From: Anaspis maculata
Taxonomy: Eukaryota > Arthropoda > Insecta > Coleoptera > Scraptiidae
Assembly: GCA_949128115.1 (NCBI GenBank)
Contig: OX421967.1
Location: 20,104,635 to 20,168,634 of the forward strand
Length of the DNA stretch: 64,000 nucleotides
Direction: 5' to 3'
A program made the translations under genes and the position numbers. Positions 53,001-63,657 of the stretch are shown piece after piece; within the stretch, counting starts at the first letter, position 1, and each line of letters opens with the position of its first letter. The notes under the pieces are model-generated. The model had not been told where the DNA came from. It made no database searches and saw nothing but the letters and a program-made list of their open reading frames with translations.

Positions 53001-56000
53001 GGCGCCGCTTTGGCCTGAAACGGCAAAATCTGATAGGTACAAAACGTCACAAGTGGGGGCCCCATCGCGGCTTTAAACGGCGGCAAGACACCGTGGGGCC
53101 CTGGTATCGAATCAAACAAGGGAGCCGCACAGAATAGAGCTTGCAAGTATACGCCAAAGGGATGAGCATACTGAAGTTGCAAAAGCTACAGAAAACACCA
53201 GAGGCTTATCGGAGCCCCAAACGACACTTGAGGACACAAAGGATCGGGGCGCACTGTTGCCTTAAACGATACAAGAAGGCACACCGAGATCTGCATCCAT
53301 GGCCATTTTGTCAGTTTGACATAGTTACGACGTAACAAAAGGTACACCGGTTTGGTTGCCAAGGATATGAAATGAGCCAAAGGTCGAGTGAACAGCCAAA
53401 TCCGGCTCATAACGACCAGAAAGAACTTCGAAATTTTATAGCGCCCGTCCAAGGAAGTAGTGGAGAGCTTCAACTGCAGACTTGATTTGGTTATTTTGTT
53501 TTGTTGCCTCCTGTCCAATTTGGTTTTTGGATAATTGAATGGTAAAGGTTTAAACTTAGATTTTTTTATTATTTGACAGAGGACAGATGGAGAAAAACTC
53601 TCAACTGTTCTGAATATAGTTTTTCACAGGTTTTCAAATGATATATCGGAAGTTGAATTCCGTAAAATATTGAATAACTGTTCGTTATGTTCTGTTCAAT
53701 AACTTCTGTCGTTTTTTGATAATGACATTTTCGTCTGACAGATGACAGCCAAAAACTAATTCGGTCATTCGACAGCAAAACCATGTCTGCATACCAAATT
53801 TCAAGTCGATCGGATCAACGGTTCGGTTCGATTATTAACCAATCAAATTAACCACTGGATATCCAATGAACTTCTATTCAATATACAGGGTGATTAATGA
53901 ATCTCGAAAACTCATTTTCCTTCAAAAATGCCAGTAAAAATTCTACAGAAACGAAAATAGTCATACAGGTGTCCCGAAAAGAATGCAACAAAATTCACAG
54001 GGAGGTAGAAATTGAAAAATGAGGGAACTTCCTTTATAAAAATACCCTCGCAAACGTAATAACGGAGATACAGGCCTTCAAACTTGTTTATTTTAAACTG
54101 TTTTTATTGCATAACTTTTGAACCGTTGAACCGATTTCATTCAATTTTGAACCGAAGTTTACTAAAATGGGTCTCTATTGAACAATAATAACGCATTTCA
54201 TCAAACATTTTCAGGGGCGAAGATAATAGGGGATACCCTCCCCATTCTCCCCTATTTTTCACCCCCTGAATATTTTTGGAAATGGTTTCAATTTTTGAAT
54301 TCTACGTTCAATTGAAAGAAAAAAAAAAGTTGCTCTTGCAAAGTTTTGATTAAAGGCTTCTGTTAAGTGCATATGTCCTTATCTAAGTAGATTGTATAAT
54401 ATGAGCTGAGCACCCCCACTGCCCTTCCAGGTAGCTTGGGCGAACCCCTCACGGGATCTTACTGTATTGGCGAGTTTCAAGATCGAATACGCCATCTGAC
54501 GGCCAACGTGTAAACGACGTTTGCGCACGGATCAACTGCAGATTTGTGTGGGCTCTTATGAGCGTTGCGGTGTTTGGGGACTTTATTTGATTCCATCTGA
54601 CTTAACGCGGCGTTAATTTTTTCCAACAAAGTACGTGAGCCACGCACGTTTCATTATCTTGAATATATTAGGTGTCATCGATTGCAAAAGCATTGCATTT
54701 TTAAATAAGAGTGGCACGTGTACGACGACTGGCAAGCAAAAGTGGCATAGAATGGAAGGTGGCAAGATAGATAGTGACAAAAAGTGCCGGAGAATTAGTT
54801 GTGTTTCCGAGTGCGAGTCACGCTGTGGAAACCGAAAAGAGGAAGAGTTACATTTTCACCGTTTCCCGTCGAAAGCGAAAGACGCAAGTTGGGTAGTCAA
54901 AATGACAAACAAACTCGGCACTGTGGAAAATATGACTACGAGAAAGGCCTGGGAAGTGTCGCTGAAAATGGGAACTTTATATGGCTGCATCGAAGAAGCA
55001 CAGCTGCGATATTTTTGCATGTCCCGGACTGGCCTGCTTTGCAAGTGCATTTGAACGTTCCAATTTCACAGGAACTGCTACTACTATTTTAAATTTTTAA
55101 ATTACATTCCCAGTTACCTAGTGAGGAGATTCATACAATGCGATTACGATTACGGAGATTACAATGCGAAGAATAGCTTTAAGCTAAACTTCGCCAAATA
55201 AAGCCGTATTATTATTATTATTATTATTATTATTGTTTGTAAACACAATTCAAATATGTCTATGTTTAAATTGATGCTTGAGTCGGTTCGTTTTCGACCA
55301 CACAACACAAGAAATTGTGACTTCAGAATTTCTTCTCCCATCACGATACATCAAGAATCCGTTGAGTCCATCAAGTGATTCAAAACCTCCATAACACTCA
55401 ATTGCGCTTCTGCCATTTTTGAGTTCCACCGCAATACTAATTAACCACGTTTCACGTCTGGAGGACATTAAAAACCGCTTACTACTGATGAGATTTTTGA
55501 ACGCGCGGGCAACAATCCGTGCTCTATCCGACATGTTTGTTTACATGCGAAGCGCATCAGCAGCGCCACCATCGGTAATGTTACTCGCCAATGTGTGTGC
55601 TGTGCACCGCAGACGAAAGATAACCACTCACCAGGCAAGATGTGCCCTTCTGCTAATAAATTGTTATTCAGTTATTACTATACCAATCGAAGAGTTTGAT
55701 TAACCCCCCCCGTGGGTGAGCCCACAGCTTCATTTTCGATATATCTGGGTTTGAAACTTCGGACAACATCTCGTAAACACCACTTTTAAAGGCCTTATAA
55801 ATTAAAATTCAAGAAAACTCAAGATTCCTCAACTAAAATGAGAATCTTAGGTGTTTTAGGGTGATGAACCACCATTTTTGCTGAGAAAGTTTTTCAGAAA
55901 AAAAATTGGGGCCTGAAAAGTGGCGATTTCGAGATGTTTTCTAAAGTTTCGAACACAAATATCTCGAAAATGAAGCGTCTGATCAAAATTTTGAAAAGAG

Positions 56001-59000
56001 TAACTTTTTTCTTTAAATGGAACGGATAACTCAAAAATTGAAACCATTTCCGAACAAATTCAGGGGGTTAAAAATAGGGGAAAAAGAGGGAGGGTACTCC
56101 CTATTATCTTCGCCCCTGAAAATGTTTGATGAAATGCGTTATTATTGTTCAATAGAGACCTGTTTCAGTAAACTTTGGTTCGAATTATAAAATCGGTTGA
56201 AGGGTTCAAAAGTTATACAAAAAATACTGTTCTAAAAAAACAACTTTGAAGGCCTGTATATCCATTATACGTTTGCGAGAATATTTTTATTGGGAAAGTC
56301 CCCTTTTTTTTCAATTTCTATCTCCCTGTGAATTTTGTTGCATTAATTTCGGGACCCTGTATGTAAAAGTATATTGTTCTAGATTATTTTAGGGACCAAC
56401 GGAATATTCAATTTTTTACATGCATTAATGAAGAAAACTGTATTTTTGTGATTTATGACTCACCCTGTATTATTAACAGAAATTCAGTGCACACTCACTA
56501 GTTGATAATCTTTATTGATTAGTCTATCACAAACAGTTCCCCAAAATCACTTCAAATAATGGAAATAGTGGGGGGGGGGCGAAATTCCAAACTTTGATCC
56601 CTCATATCTTCAAAATTGAGCGTCATTAATTTCTTTAAATATTTTTCTCGTGTTCTTGAATTCATTCCATATACCGCTGTGGACTTGGAATGCGATACTT
56701 CTGAGATAGGTACTCTGTATACAGGGTGGTCCAGTTTTTGATACAATGATTTTGAGAAATGATAGAGGATCAAAGGTGTTTGGAAGAAACAGTAACTCTC
56801 GCAAAATTTTAATTAGAGGCTTCGTTTTCGAGATACCTGGGTTTGAAACTTTGGAAAACATCTCTAAATTCTCACTTTCAATAGCCTAAGAATCTTCTTC
56901 CCTGAAAACTTCTTATTTGTAAGCAAAAATGGTGGTTTATCAACTTAAAACACCTATGCCCGATTGCACAAACGTGGTATCAAATTTTAGTTCGGTACCA
57001 AACATCGGATCAAATATTTGAAAGTGAAACAAAATGCAAATCCGATTACTTGGGGGAAGAACATGATGGGAATACAAAATATGGCTTCTTACGATTATTT
57101 GTATACAGAAAAGTGTTGGGGTAGCACGCACTTGTCGCTTATTTTTTATTATAAAGAAAAGATCTGACAGTTCCAGCAAAATTTGCTCTACAAGCCAAAA
57201 TAAAGGCTGTCTCACCTGTGTTTCGGTATCCAAATAATCACTTGGAGCCATATTTTGTATTCCCATCATAATCTCCCCTTGAGGTAACTGGGTTTGCATT
57301 TTACTGCACTTCAAAAATTTGATCCCGTGTTTAGTACCGAACTAAAATTTGATACCACCTTTGTGCAATCGGGCACTAGAGAACTTATTTCAGTTGAGAA
57401 ATCATGAGTTTTGTTGGATTTTAATTTTTAGGCACTTGAAAGTGATGTTTCCGAGATGTTTTCCGAAATTTCAAAACAAATATCTCAGAAACGAAGTCTC
57501 GAATCAAAATTTTACAGGAGTAACTTTTTCTTCTAAATTGAATAAAGAACTCAAAAATAATATGAACATTTTTTTTTTGAAATCTAGGGGGTAAAAATTT
57601 AGGGGACAAAAGATGGATGCCCTCTATTATCTACGCCCCTAGATAATTTTAATAAAACTCGTTACTATCGTTCGATAGAGACTTGCTTAAAAAAACTTTG
57701 GTTTGAATTTGAACAAAATCGGTTGATTGGTTTAAAAGTTCTGCTTAAAAAAAAACGATTTTCCACTTCCAACTTTGAAGGGCTATCATCTCCGTTATTA
57801 TCTAGGAGGGTTATTATGCACTTCTAAATCTAAAATTTTTCTTGGGAAAGTTCACTTAGTTTTTGATTCTCCATCATCTCTCAAAATTAATGTATCAAGA
57901 ACTGGACCACCCTGTAGATGCATTTGACCAATGGAAGCATACATTCAAATTTACTTATGGTGGATTTTAGCATGGAAATTTAAAATTCAAAATTTAGGAT
58001 TTAATTTGAAATCTAAGATTAAAGTGTTCACCCATTGGTTTCCCATGTGACCATTTATACATGAATCTTGAAATTTAACATCATTTAATTGAATATTTTA
58101 CAAGTTGATTTACTTTGATTTTATCTATAGTAGGTTCACTTGTACTGTGACTCTAGTTGGCTGGGCAAATGTTCTACTTTAGCAGTGTAGGCTTGCCGCC
58201 TTTTTACCTGGTGTGAAACTGACTTCTCTAGAAGTGAAGTTATATTTCTCATCAGATTGATAGTAAAATCTTGGAAAACTGACCTTGTCATACGTGGAAA
58301 TGCAACTAGAGGGGCGCAGAGCTGTATTACCGTCATTTAGACACCAGAACCCTACGGGGCCGCCTTCAATTTGAGTCATCTTGACGGCGGCCATCCAAGG
58401 CCGACAAAAACTCGTCACGCGAAGCTCCAAAACGAAAGCCAATTGCAAACTGAAGGTACTCACATGAATTTCGGTCCAATACGCAACTTTGAGCGGCTGG
58501 GTTTTTTGAAATTTGGTTCAATTAACTTTTTACACGTAAATCCTGATGCAACAGCAGGTCTGCTGGAGTGTTCCTTGTCTTGCCAATAGTTCTTCATGCT
58601 TCGGCGTGGTTATTCGATTGCAAGAGGTGAAAGGATTGATGATTCCGTGGGACCTTTTTTTTTGTACGAAGGCCTAGTATTTTTTTAGTTTGAATTAACC
58701 TAAAGTTGAACCGGCTTCGAGAGGTAAGAAATATCTTTGACACCTGTCAAATGTCAAAGTTGCTTTGATTCATTTGTTCATTGGCGAAAATTAAAAACAG
58801 GTCAAAAAATTACTACATTTTCCAATAAAATGGAAGAAAGCGTCATACATCACGTCCCGCAAAAATATTCTGTCTATCTGCAGAGGAAATGCGTAAAAAA
58901 TGTGTTCGAAAAATGGTCCGAACGACGAACGCTGAATGAAGCCAGAGCAGCCAACCGCAAAGTTTTGGGGATTTTCTATATTTCAAATTTGGAAACCTAA

Positions 59001-60142
59001 AAACAAAATCTCACAGCCGACTAGAATCACGGTACAAATGAACATACTGTAGTATGACATTTTCTGTTTCAACATAATTTGACAAGCATTAGTTCCCATA
59101 ACGTCACAATTTAGGGATTTTTAATTTTATTTTAGTGACACACCAGTCACACCACTGATTTGGCAGTTTGGCACAATAGCTGTATTCCTTTTACACGAAA
59201 TCTCAGATAATCTCACCTCAGTTAGAGAGAGAAAAAGCGAGAATTGCATGAGAGGGAGAGAGACACGACTAGCAAATGAAGTGAGAATTCTCAGTTCAGA
59301 TGATAAAAGGAACGCAGCTAATTTGTCAGTCCTATTTGAGGAATACAAAATCTTGAATCAAGCTGCATAAATCCAACTCTGGCATTCAAGCCCCATAAAT
59401 TTCAAATTGAATCATGAATTTTAAATTTTAAATTTCCATGCATTAACCCACGATTAGCTATACATCTAATTTAGCATCCAGGAAATGAAGATGTTGGGTG
59501 GTATGCATAAAAAGAAGTAGAAGCTATCAGAGATGCTATTGAAGTTATGTTTTTGGAGAAGTTGCTAAGAAAAATTTGCTATCATAAGAGTGAGAAATTG
59601 CAATGAATCTAGAACTAACTGCTATCCTACATTCTTCAAGCCAATCCTGAAGAAACACTTCCAGACCAATTAAAAACCCATCAGTCCATCTGAACATAAT
59701 CTTAAAATGACCATAGAAAAAAGTGAAAAAACAGCAACAAGAAACATGATTAAATACACACCTGCTGTGCAGCCTGGGCCATTTCCTGGATCTTGCCTTG
59801 CACGACCTCGGCAGAATTGGCAGCGGGGTCATGGGGCGACATGTACGCGCACAGGTTCCGCTGGAACTCCTCGCACAACGCCTTCATTTCTGCTTGATCG
59901 ACGCTTGCCGATTCCTCATCATCTTGCGGTTCTGTCGTCTCGCTCGACTCCTTCGAGGCCGCTTTGGTTTCCTTGGGTTCAGCACTGAAGTCCTGCAGGG
60001 CGCCTGGAAAAATATTACGCAATTTAATTGATTACGTCAAAAAAAGTTTCGGGGACCGACTGTCCAACAGCTCTGCCAGTTCGTCATCGGTCTTGCCGAC
60101 TTTGGAGGCGTCCTGCGGCTTGGTTGCTTTTTCGTCGCTCAT
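49994..60142 (-). CDS. Pex19: Peroxisomal biogenesis factor 19, whole gene (4 exons)
   Basis: Cytosolic chaperone and import receptor for peroxisomal membrane proteins; its N-terminal part docks on PEX3 and its C-terminal helical part binds cargo. Exons on the - strand: 60142-60061, 60003-59762, 51412-51002 and 50083-49994, total 825 nt, 274 residues (human PEX19 has 299). Family landmarks: DDELAELLDSALQDF near the start, FMQGMMQSLLSKEVLYPSLK in the cargo domain, and LQEYGQPPTELVGELG near the end. The protein ends NQCPIA, a CaaX-type box consistent with the farnesylation known for PEX19. The second intron (8.3 kb) is filled with repeats. Convergent with Pgk, divergent from Fibp. Confidence 0.95.
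50084..51001. other. Pex19 intron 3: no repeat recognised
   Basis: Contains a 20-base A run at 50629-50648 and otherwise unremarkable sequence. Confidence 0.4.
51002..51412 (-). CDS. Pex19: Pex19 exon 3
   Basis: Helical cargo-binding domain with FMQGMMQSLLSKEVLYPSLK, EKTRYEKQQDLMKEV and FDKVLGLMQR. Acceptor GACCAG|GTC; donor CAACGG|GTGAGT, phase 0. GC-rich relative to its introns. Confidence 0.94.
51607..52306. mobile_element. 0.7-kb foldback
   Basis: Ends AGGATGTCCAGAAAAT and ATATTCTGGACACCCAT, centre near 51925 around GCTGCAGAGCTTTTCC pairs. Confidence 0.7.
52300..52528. repeat. Half foldback, partner of 25815-26030
   Basis: Ends CGTAATTGCGAAACACCCTG; inverted relative of the copy in Pgk intron 3. 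Confidence 0.65.
52529..52652. mobile_element. 124-bp hairpin MITE
   Basis: Ends TACCGTATGATCAAAAACTT and complement; inner pair GGCTGTGGCCTGG. Confidence 0.88.
52820..53330. repeat. Degenerate CC(N)TAAACG motif region
   Basis: The word GCCCCAAACGACACTT occurs near 52832 and 53215, with relaxed forms near 53010, 53073 and 53252. GC-rich. Confidence 0.45.
53450..53835. repeat. Dispersed repeat, second diverged copy
   Basis: Partner of 15570-15995 in the same orientation; ends TTTCAAGTCGATCGGATCAA. Confidence 0.55.
54466..55592. mobile_element. THAP-like element, copy 2
   Basis: Ends ATTGGCGAGT and ACTCGCCAAT. The + frame 54635-55054 contains CESRCGNRKEEELHFHRFPS, resembling the start of a THAP zinc finger, but the later CxxH part and any transposase are absent. 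Holds an (ATT)n retroposon. Confidence 0.75.
55116..55240 (+). mobile_element. Retroposon with (ATT)n tail, copy 2
   Basis: TTTAAGCTAAACTTCGCCAA then AATAAAGCCGT and (ATT)n. Missing from the matching point of the element at 41581-42623. Confidence 0.78.
56709..57916. mobile_element. ACAGGGTGGTCCAG foldback, 1.2 kb
   Basis: Ends TATACAGGGTGGTCCAGTTT and ACTGGACCACCCTGTA. Same core family as 9430-10293; its centre is split by a 419-bp element. Confidence 0.8.
56957..57375. mobile_element. 419-bp TIR element with CTA duplication
   Basis: Inverted ends TGCCCGATTGCACAAA extend to about 47 bp with two mismatches. CTA flanks it at 56954-56956 and 57376-57378. The 3-bp duplication is compatible with a PIF/Harbinger-like element, which is inference. 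Confidence 0.85.
57917..58829. other. Pex19 intron 2: no gene seen
   Basis: An AT-rich word at 57970-58012 is inverted at 59397-59445. 58290-58440 is GC-richer but lacks a convincing frame. Confidence 0.35.
58830..59000 (+). CDS. Possible 56-residue ORF inside Pex19 intron 2
   Basis: ATG-initiated frame starting MEESVIHHVPQKYSVYLQRK, with a charged helical middle, in a stretch without visible inverted repeats. It could be the first exon of an unknown antisense nested gene, or chance. No downstream exon was identified. Confidence 0.2.
   Translation: MEESVIHHVPQKYSVYLQRKCVKNVFEKWSERRTLNEARAANRKVLGIFYISNLET
59177..59320. mobile_element. AGCTGCATTCC MITE, copy 2, TA-flanked
   Basis: Same element bounded by TA on both sides; differs from copy 1 at about three positions. 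Confidence 0.88.
59762..60003 (-). CDS. Pex19: Pex19 exon 2
   Basis: Starts SALQDFSAEPK, passes through an acidic Ser/Glu linker and ends GKIQEMAQAAQQ. Acceptor TTCCAG|GC; donor CAGCAG|GTGTGT, phase 0. Confidence 0.92.
60061..60142 (-). CDS. Pex19: Pex19 exon 1
   Basis: MSDEKATKPQDASKVGKT then DDELAELLD, the amphipathic N-terminal segment that docks on PEX3. Donor GGACA|GTCGGT, phase 1; the next intron is 57 bp. Confidence 0.92.
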
Positions 60143-60557
60143 TTTTTCGGCTGCAGGACACGCACTTTGAACTCTTTGTGGTGGATTTCGAGGTTAGGTT
60201 GCGCGAAGAACAAGCATGACATGTGACGTTTGAACGAGAACGTGGTGCCTTCCTGCTGATTTGATTGATCAGATTACGGTCGCATGTTTGCTGCCTTGGC
60301 GCAAAAGTGTTCACAAGAACGTAATTGTGGATGCCCGGAGATGTCCCCTTATTTTTTGCTGGATTAATTATGTTTTAAAATGTTAACGAAGCAAAATCAC
60401 TTCGAATCTACGCCGTTTGTTTAGGTGGAATGCGTAGGTGGCGTGGTGACGTTTGATCTGTCACTGTCCTGTCATTCACAGCTGACAGTGCTGTCATAGC
60501 AAGCGCGGTGCCAGAAAAGCTCAATTTTTTTGAAAAAGAGGAACTGACACCTCCTGA
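60143..60557. promoter_or_regulatory. Bidirectional promoter between Pex19 and Fibp
   Basis: The two start codons point away from each other across 415 bp with no repeat insertion. The stretch carries paired GCTGACAG and CTGTCA words near 60470-60500. Shared regulation is an inference from head-to-head spacing. Confidence 0.5.
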
Positions 60558-60642
60558 ATGGGCAGCGAAGTCGATGTATTCATCAGCAACTACACTCTAG
60601 TTGATCCAGAAATCTACCAGCTATGGGTTGATGGTCACTCCG
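60558..60642 (+). CDS. Fibp: Fibp exon 1
   Basis: MGSEVDVFISNYTLVDPEIY plus QLWVDGHS. Donor CACTCCG|GTATTT, phase 1; the next intron is 56 bp. Confidence 0.88.
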
Positions 60643-61356
60643 GTATTTACATAACCTCACTTCTCGTGCTCTTCCCATTAATTCCCGATTATTTTTAGCC
60701 AGCGAAGCCGTTTCTATCCTAAACCAAAGAGGCCTCGGCCAGATTACGGGCGCTTCTCTAGAACTGATAGCCAGCGACGTCTTGGACCACTTCCGCACGT
60801 ATTTCCTAATCGAAAAGCTCCTAATCAAGCCGAACAAACTGCAAGAGCAACTGGCGTTTCAAATAGAACCGGCCAGCAGACAAGTCCTCATCGAAAAGTA
60901 CTACGACTTTGACGATGACGTGGCCAGAGAACTGATCGGCAAGAAGCTGACCAGCAAGCACCGCAAAGACTTGGACGAAATCGCCGAGAAAACCGGCGTG
61001 CCGGTCAAATCATGCCGGCGACAATTCGACAACGTCAAAAGGATCTTCAAGGTGGTCGAGGACATGTCAGGCGTGCTCGTCGCCAACATCCAGAGCTCGT
61101 TCTACTTGCCGGAGAACATAGCGCAGAAGTACGCCTGTCTGATATTCTGGGCGTCGATTCGTTTCGAAACGTCCAAAAGGAAGCTGAACCACGTCACGTT
61201 TCCGTGCTGGAAGCGGTGCACGAAGGCCATCATCGAGCACTGGACGTCGAATCACATAGGCGGCGTCGATTATTTCGACAGTGAGCTCGACAAGGGGTTC
61301 TTCGCCGAGCTCAAGGAAGTGAAAGTCTTGGAGAACAAGGAAAGAGAACTGAGAAG
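60558..61356 (+). CDS. Fibp: FGF1 intracellular-binding protein homologue, first two exons (partial)
   Basis: Intracellular protein known in vertebrates to bind internalised acidic FGF. Exons 60558-60642 and 60699-61356 give 247 residues. Family landmarks: FISNYTLVDPEIYQLWVDGH at the start, LIEKYYDFDDDVAREL, IGKKLTSKHRKDLDEI, KSCRRQFDNVKRIFKVVEDM and LDKGFFAELKEVKVL. The frame runs to a stop at 61387, but family members are about 360 residues and AGAAG|GTTTGT is a good donor, so exon 2 should end at 61356 (phase 2). I see no C-terminal exon in 61388-64000, so roughly 110 residues probably lie beyond the window. Confidence 0.92.
60699..61356 (+). CDS. Fibp: Fibp exon 2
   Basis: Acceptor TTTTTAG|CC restores SEAVSILNQRG. 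GC-rich and conserved throughout. The 3' boundary is inferred from the donor and from the loss of family similarity after REL. Confidence 0.85.
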
Positions 61357-61551
61357 GTTTGTCATTCGACATGGCATCGCCATTTAAACACTTCTATTTT
61401 TTTTACGACCTTTTTGTCTTCGCGAAACGTTGATGGAAACATCCCGATTCCAAGATAATAATGTAATTGCGTCACACTATTTTCTCGAGCGCACGCCACA
61501 CAATCGGATTAAGTGGTGCATGGTTCCTTCCTCTTTCCCTTTTCTTCTATA

Positions 61552-62633
61552 ATCAATTTCACGGCTTTCTGCATTAAAGCAAGCTATGGAAAAAATGGGT
61601 TGCGTTGGTACGAATGGCACGTTGACGACTTTGTTGGCAGCTAGCTGTCTCCATCTACAATTTTCAATGTGACATTGTCATCGTCTCGGGGAGTCATGAC
61701 GTGAAAGTGAAAATTTTCGAGAATATGCGAGAAGTTGTTAGTTTCCTTTGAGTGATTTGCAGTGTGGACGATAAGGGACATTGTCTTCACTGGTTGGTGG
61801 GTCTTCGCCAAGGCTATTAGGTTTTTGTCGGCCACTGAGAAAATTATGCCGAAAGTCCGTGATGCCGTGATGAAATGGAATGTGAAAAGGAAAAACCCAC
61901 TGCCCAAGAGATAACTTATTTCTTACATGGACAATATGGACAGTAGAACAATAATTTATGGAGGTGAACTGACAATTTGAGCGTGAGTAGGTGGGTACAC
62001 TGTGTTTTCTGCCAGCATGTGTCTTCATAACTTGCTTGCTGTTACAGTAGGTATAATAGGTAGAGCTAGAGCTAGAGTAGGTCCCTGGTACTCTCTATCC
62101 CAGTGATGTACGATCGCGCGCAAAATAAACGGAGACAGTGTTTCGCGCGGAGTGTACTGATTTAATGAATTTTAGCCTTCTTGTCACTGTGACACCAACT
62201 CAAAATTCATAAAATCGGTACACTCCGCTCGAAACACTGTCTCCGTTTATTTTGCGTGCGATCGTACATCAGAAGATGTAGCCTTTTGGGCGGTGAGCCT
62301 TTTCATTCGAGTAGTACTATCCTGCCGATCTTCGACATCATTCATTAGTAAGCCGCCAAAAATCTAACAACCTTGGCGGAGACCCAGCAACCAGTAAAGA
62401 CAATGTCCCTTATTGTCCACACTGCAAAGCACTCCAAAGAAACTCACGATTCCTGGCGTATGCTCAAAATTTTCACTTTCGCGAACATGATACCTTGACA
62501 CGGTGACAAGGTGTCACATCAAAAATTGCACGTGTAGACAACTGGCCGGCATCCCCTTGTCATCGTACCATTCGTACCAACAGAACACTATTTTTCTATA
62601 GCTTGCTCTAATGCAGAATACCTTGAAATTGAT
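61552..62633. mobile_element. TNTA-flanked TIR element, copy 2
   Basis: Ends ATCAATTTCACGGCTTTCT and complement, flanked by TATA at 61548-61551 and 62634-62637. Carries the GTAC MITE at 62108-62267. Confidence 0.85.
62108..62267. mobile_element. GTAC-family hairpin MITE, copy 3, with known empty site
   Basis: 160 bp, over 90% identical to copy 2 by eye. It interrupts a 1.08-kb element whose relative at 11098-12025 reads GTGATGTGCATCAG at the same point. Insertion therefore duplicated GTAC (GTGC in the relative). Confidence 0.88.
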
Positions 62634-62667
62634 TATAGTTGCTTCCTTCTCCCTGGTAGTGCTGTCA

Positions 62668-62945
62668 ACCGGTGACGGTTTAACCCGGTCGGGATTACAG
62701 AAAAACCGGTCTAGTTTGAAGAGCACATAACCGGTCACGGTTAACCGGTCCAAATTCGGTCCGGAACCGTTCACGGATAACCGGTCTGGAACCGGTCACG
62801 GTTAACCGGTCCAGAATCGGTCACGGTCAACCGGTCGGGAACCGGTCATGGATAACCGGTCTGAAACCGAATTCACGGTTGGCCGGCCGGTGCGGAACTG
62901 GCTGGGTTAACCGGTTCAGAAGCGATTACAGTGAACCAGTTTTGA
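62668..62945. repeat. ACCGGT-rich tandem array
   Basis: Degenerate units of about 25-28 bp containing CACGGTTAACCGGTC and GGAACCGGT; more than a dozen ACCGGT hexamers or one-base variants. Confidence 0.88.
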
Positions 62946-63146
62946 AATGTTCACATTCGAAAACCGTTTTGGGTTTTGTGGGTTCTTTCTTGATCGTTTT
63001 TTAAACTTGTCAACCTGGATCTTGACTGTTATTCGTACTCAGATTTCCAGGGTTTGAGACACCGTTCCGCGGGAATTTCTCTCTTGCTAGAAGCTTTGCT
63101 CAATTTCAAGTTGAGAAAACTCATGACGATCCTGAATCCATGATAT

Positions 63147-63657
63147 TGTTACGATATCTCGTGTACGGGTTTGAATATAATTGAGACGATCTTTTAAAAC
63201 ACACTGTTTATTTCTTACTACAATGAATACACGCCAACAAATATCTACTTGGAACTATCGCTGTGATTATCGCTCGCTTATCCGCTCGCTGTCTCTTCCA
63301 ATTCAATACTGCCCTGAGCTGCCGGCTGATGCCTTATATAAGGCCTCCGAATAGTGTTCCCGAACTTTCTGTCTACTTCCAGCAAATTCCATAGTGATCC
63401 GGCATATGCGGTTTCTAGACCATTCCTGAATAATCACACACATTACCCGTATAATTCTGCCGGGTTCTGGAACGGCGCCTCCGCCAAAATGGACAGATGT
63501 TTCTCGATCGAGCATTGAAGTCTTCCCATTCGGTTTCACGTAAACGCGCGCTCTGGAATGCACCAGAACATTCCGCACTACTACACTACGATCTAATGGA
63601 TGGAAGAATCCAGAAAGATCGCGTGTTTACCGCTGCTCGGGATCGCCGCTCGTAACA
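63147..63657 (-). mobile_element. Solo LTR with 4-bp target duplication
   Basis: 511 bp bounded by TGTTACGA and CTCGTAACA and flanked by ATAT on both sides (63143-63146, 63658-63661). A TATATAA box near 63335 and an AATAAA on the - strand near 63212 suit a U3-R-U5 order on the - strand. No internal retroelement genes adjoin it. Ty3/gypsy-like from the TG...CA ends and 4-bp duplication. Confidence 0.8.

Larger units (their letters stand above)
53962..56363. mobile_element. Foldback enlarged by a THAP-element insertion
   Basis: Ends CATACAGGTGTCCCGAAAAG and TTTCGGGACCCTGTATG. Arms contain AACTTTTGAACCGTTGAACC and complement. Its centre is occupied by about 1.36 kb (54365-55727) that includes the THAP element. 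Confidence 0.8.

Noticed and set aside
55116..55240. tRNA gene or tRNA-derived SINE head
   Set aside because: No cloverleaf or clear A and B boxes in the short surviving sequence.
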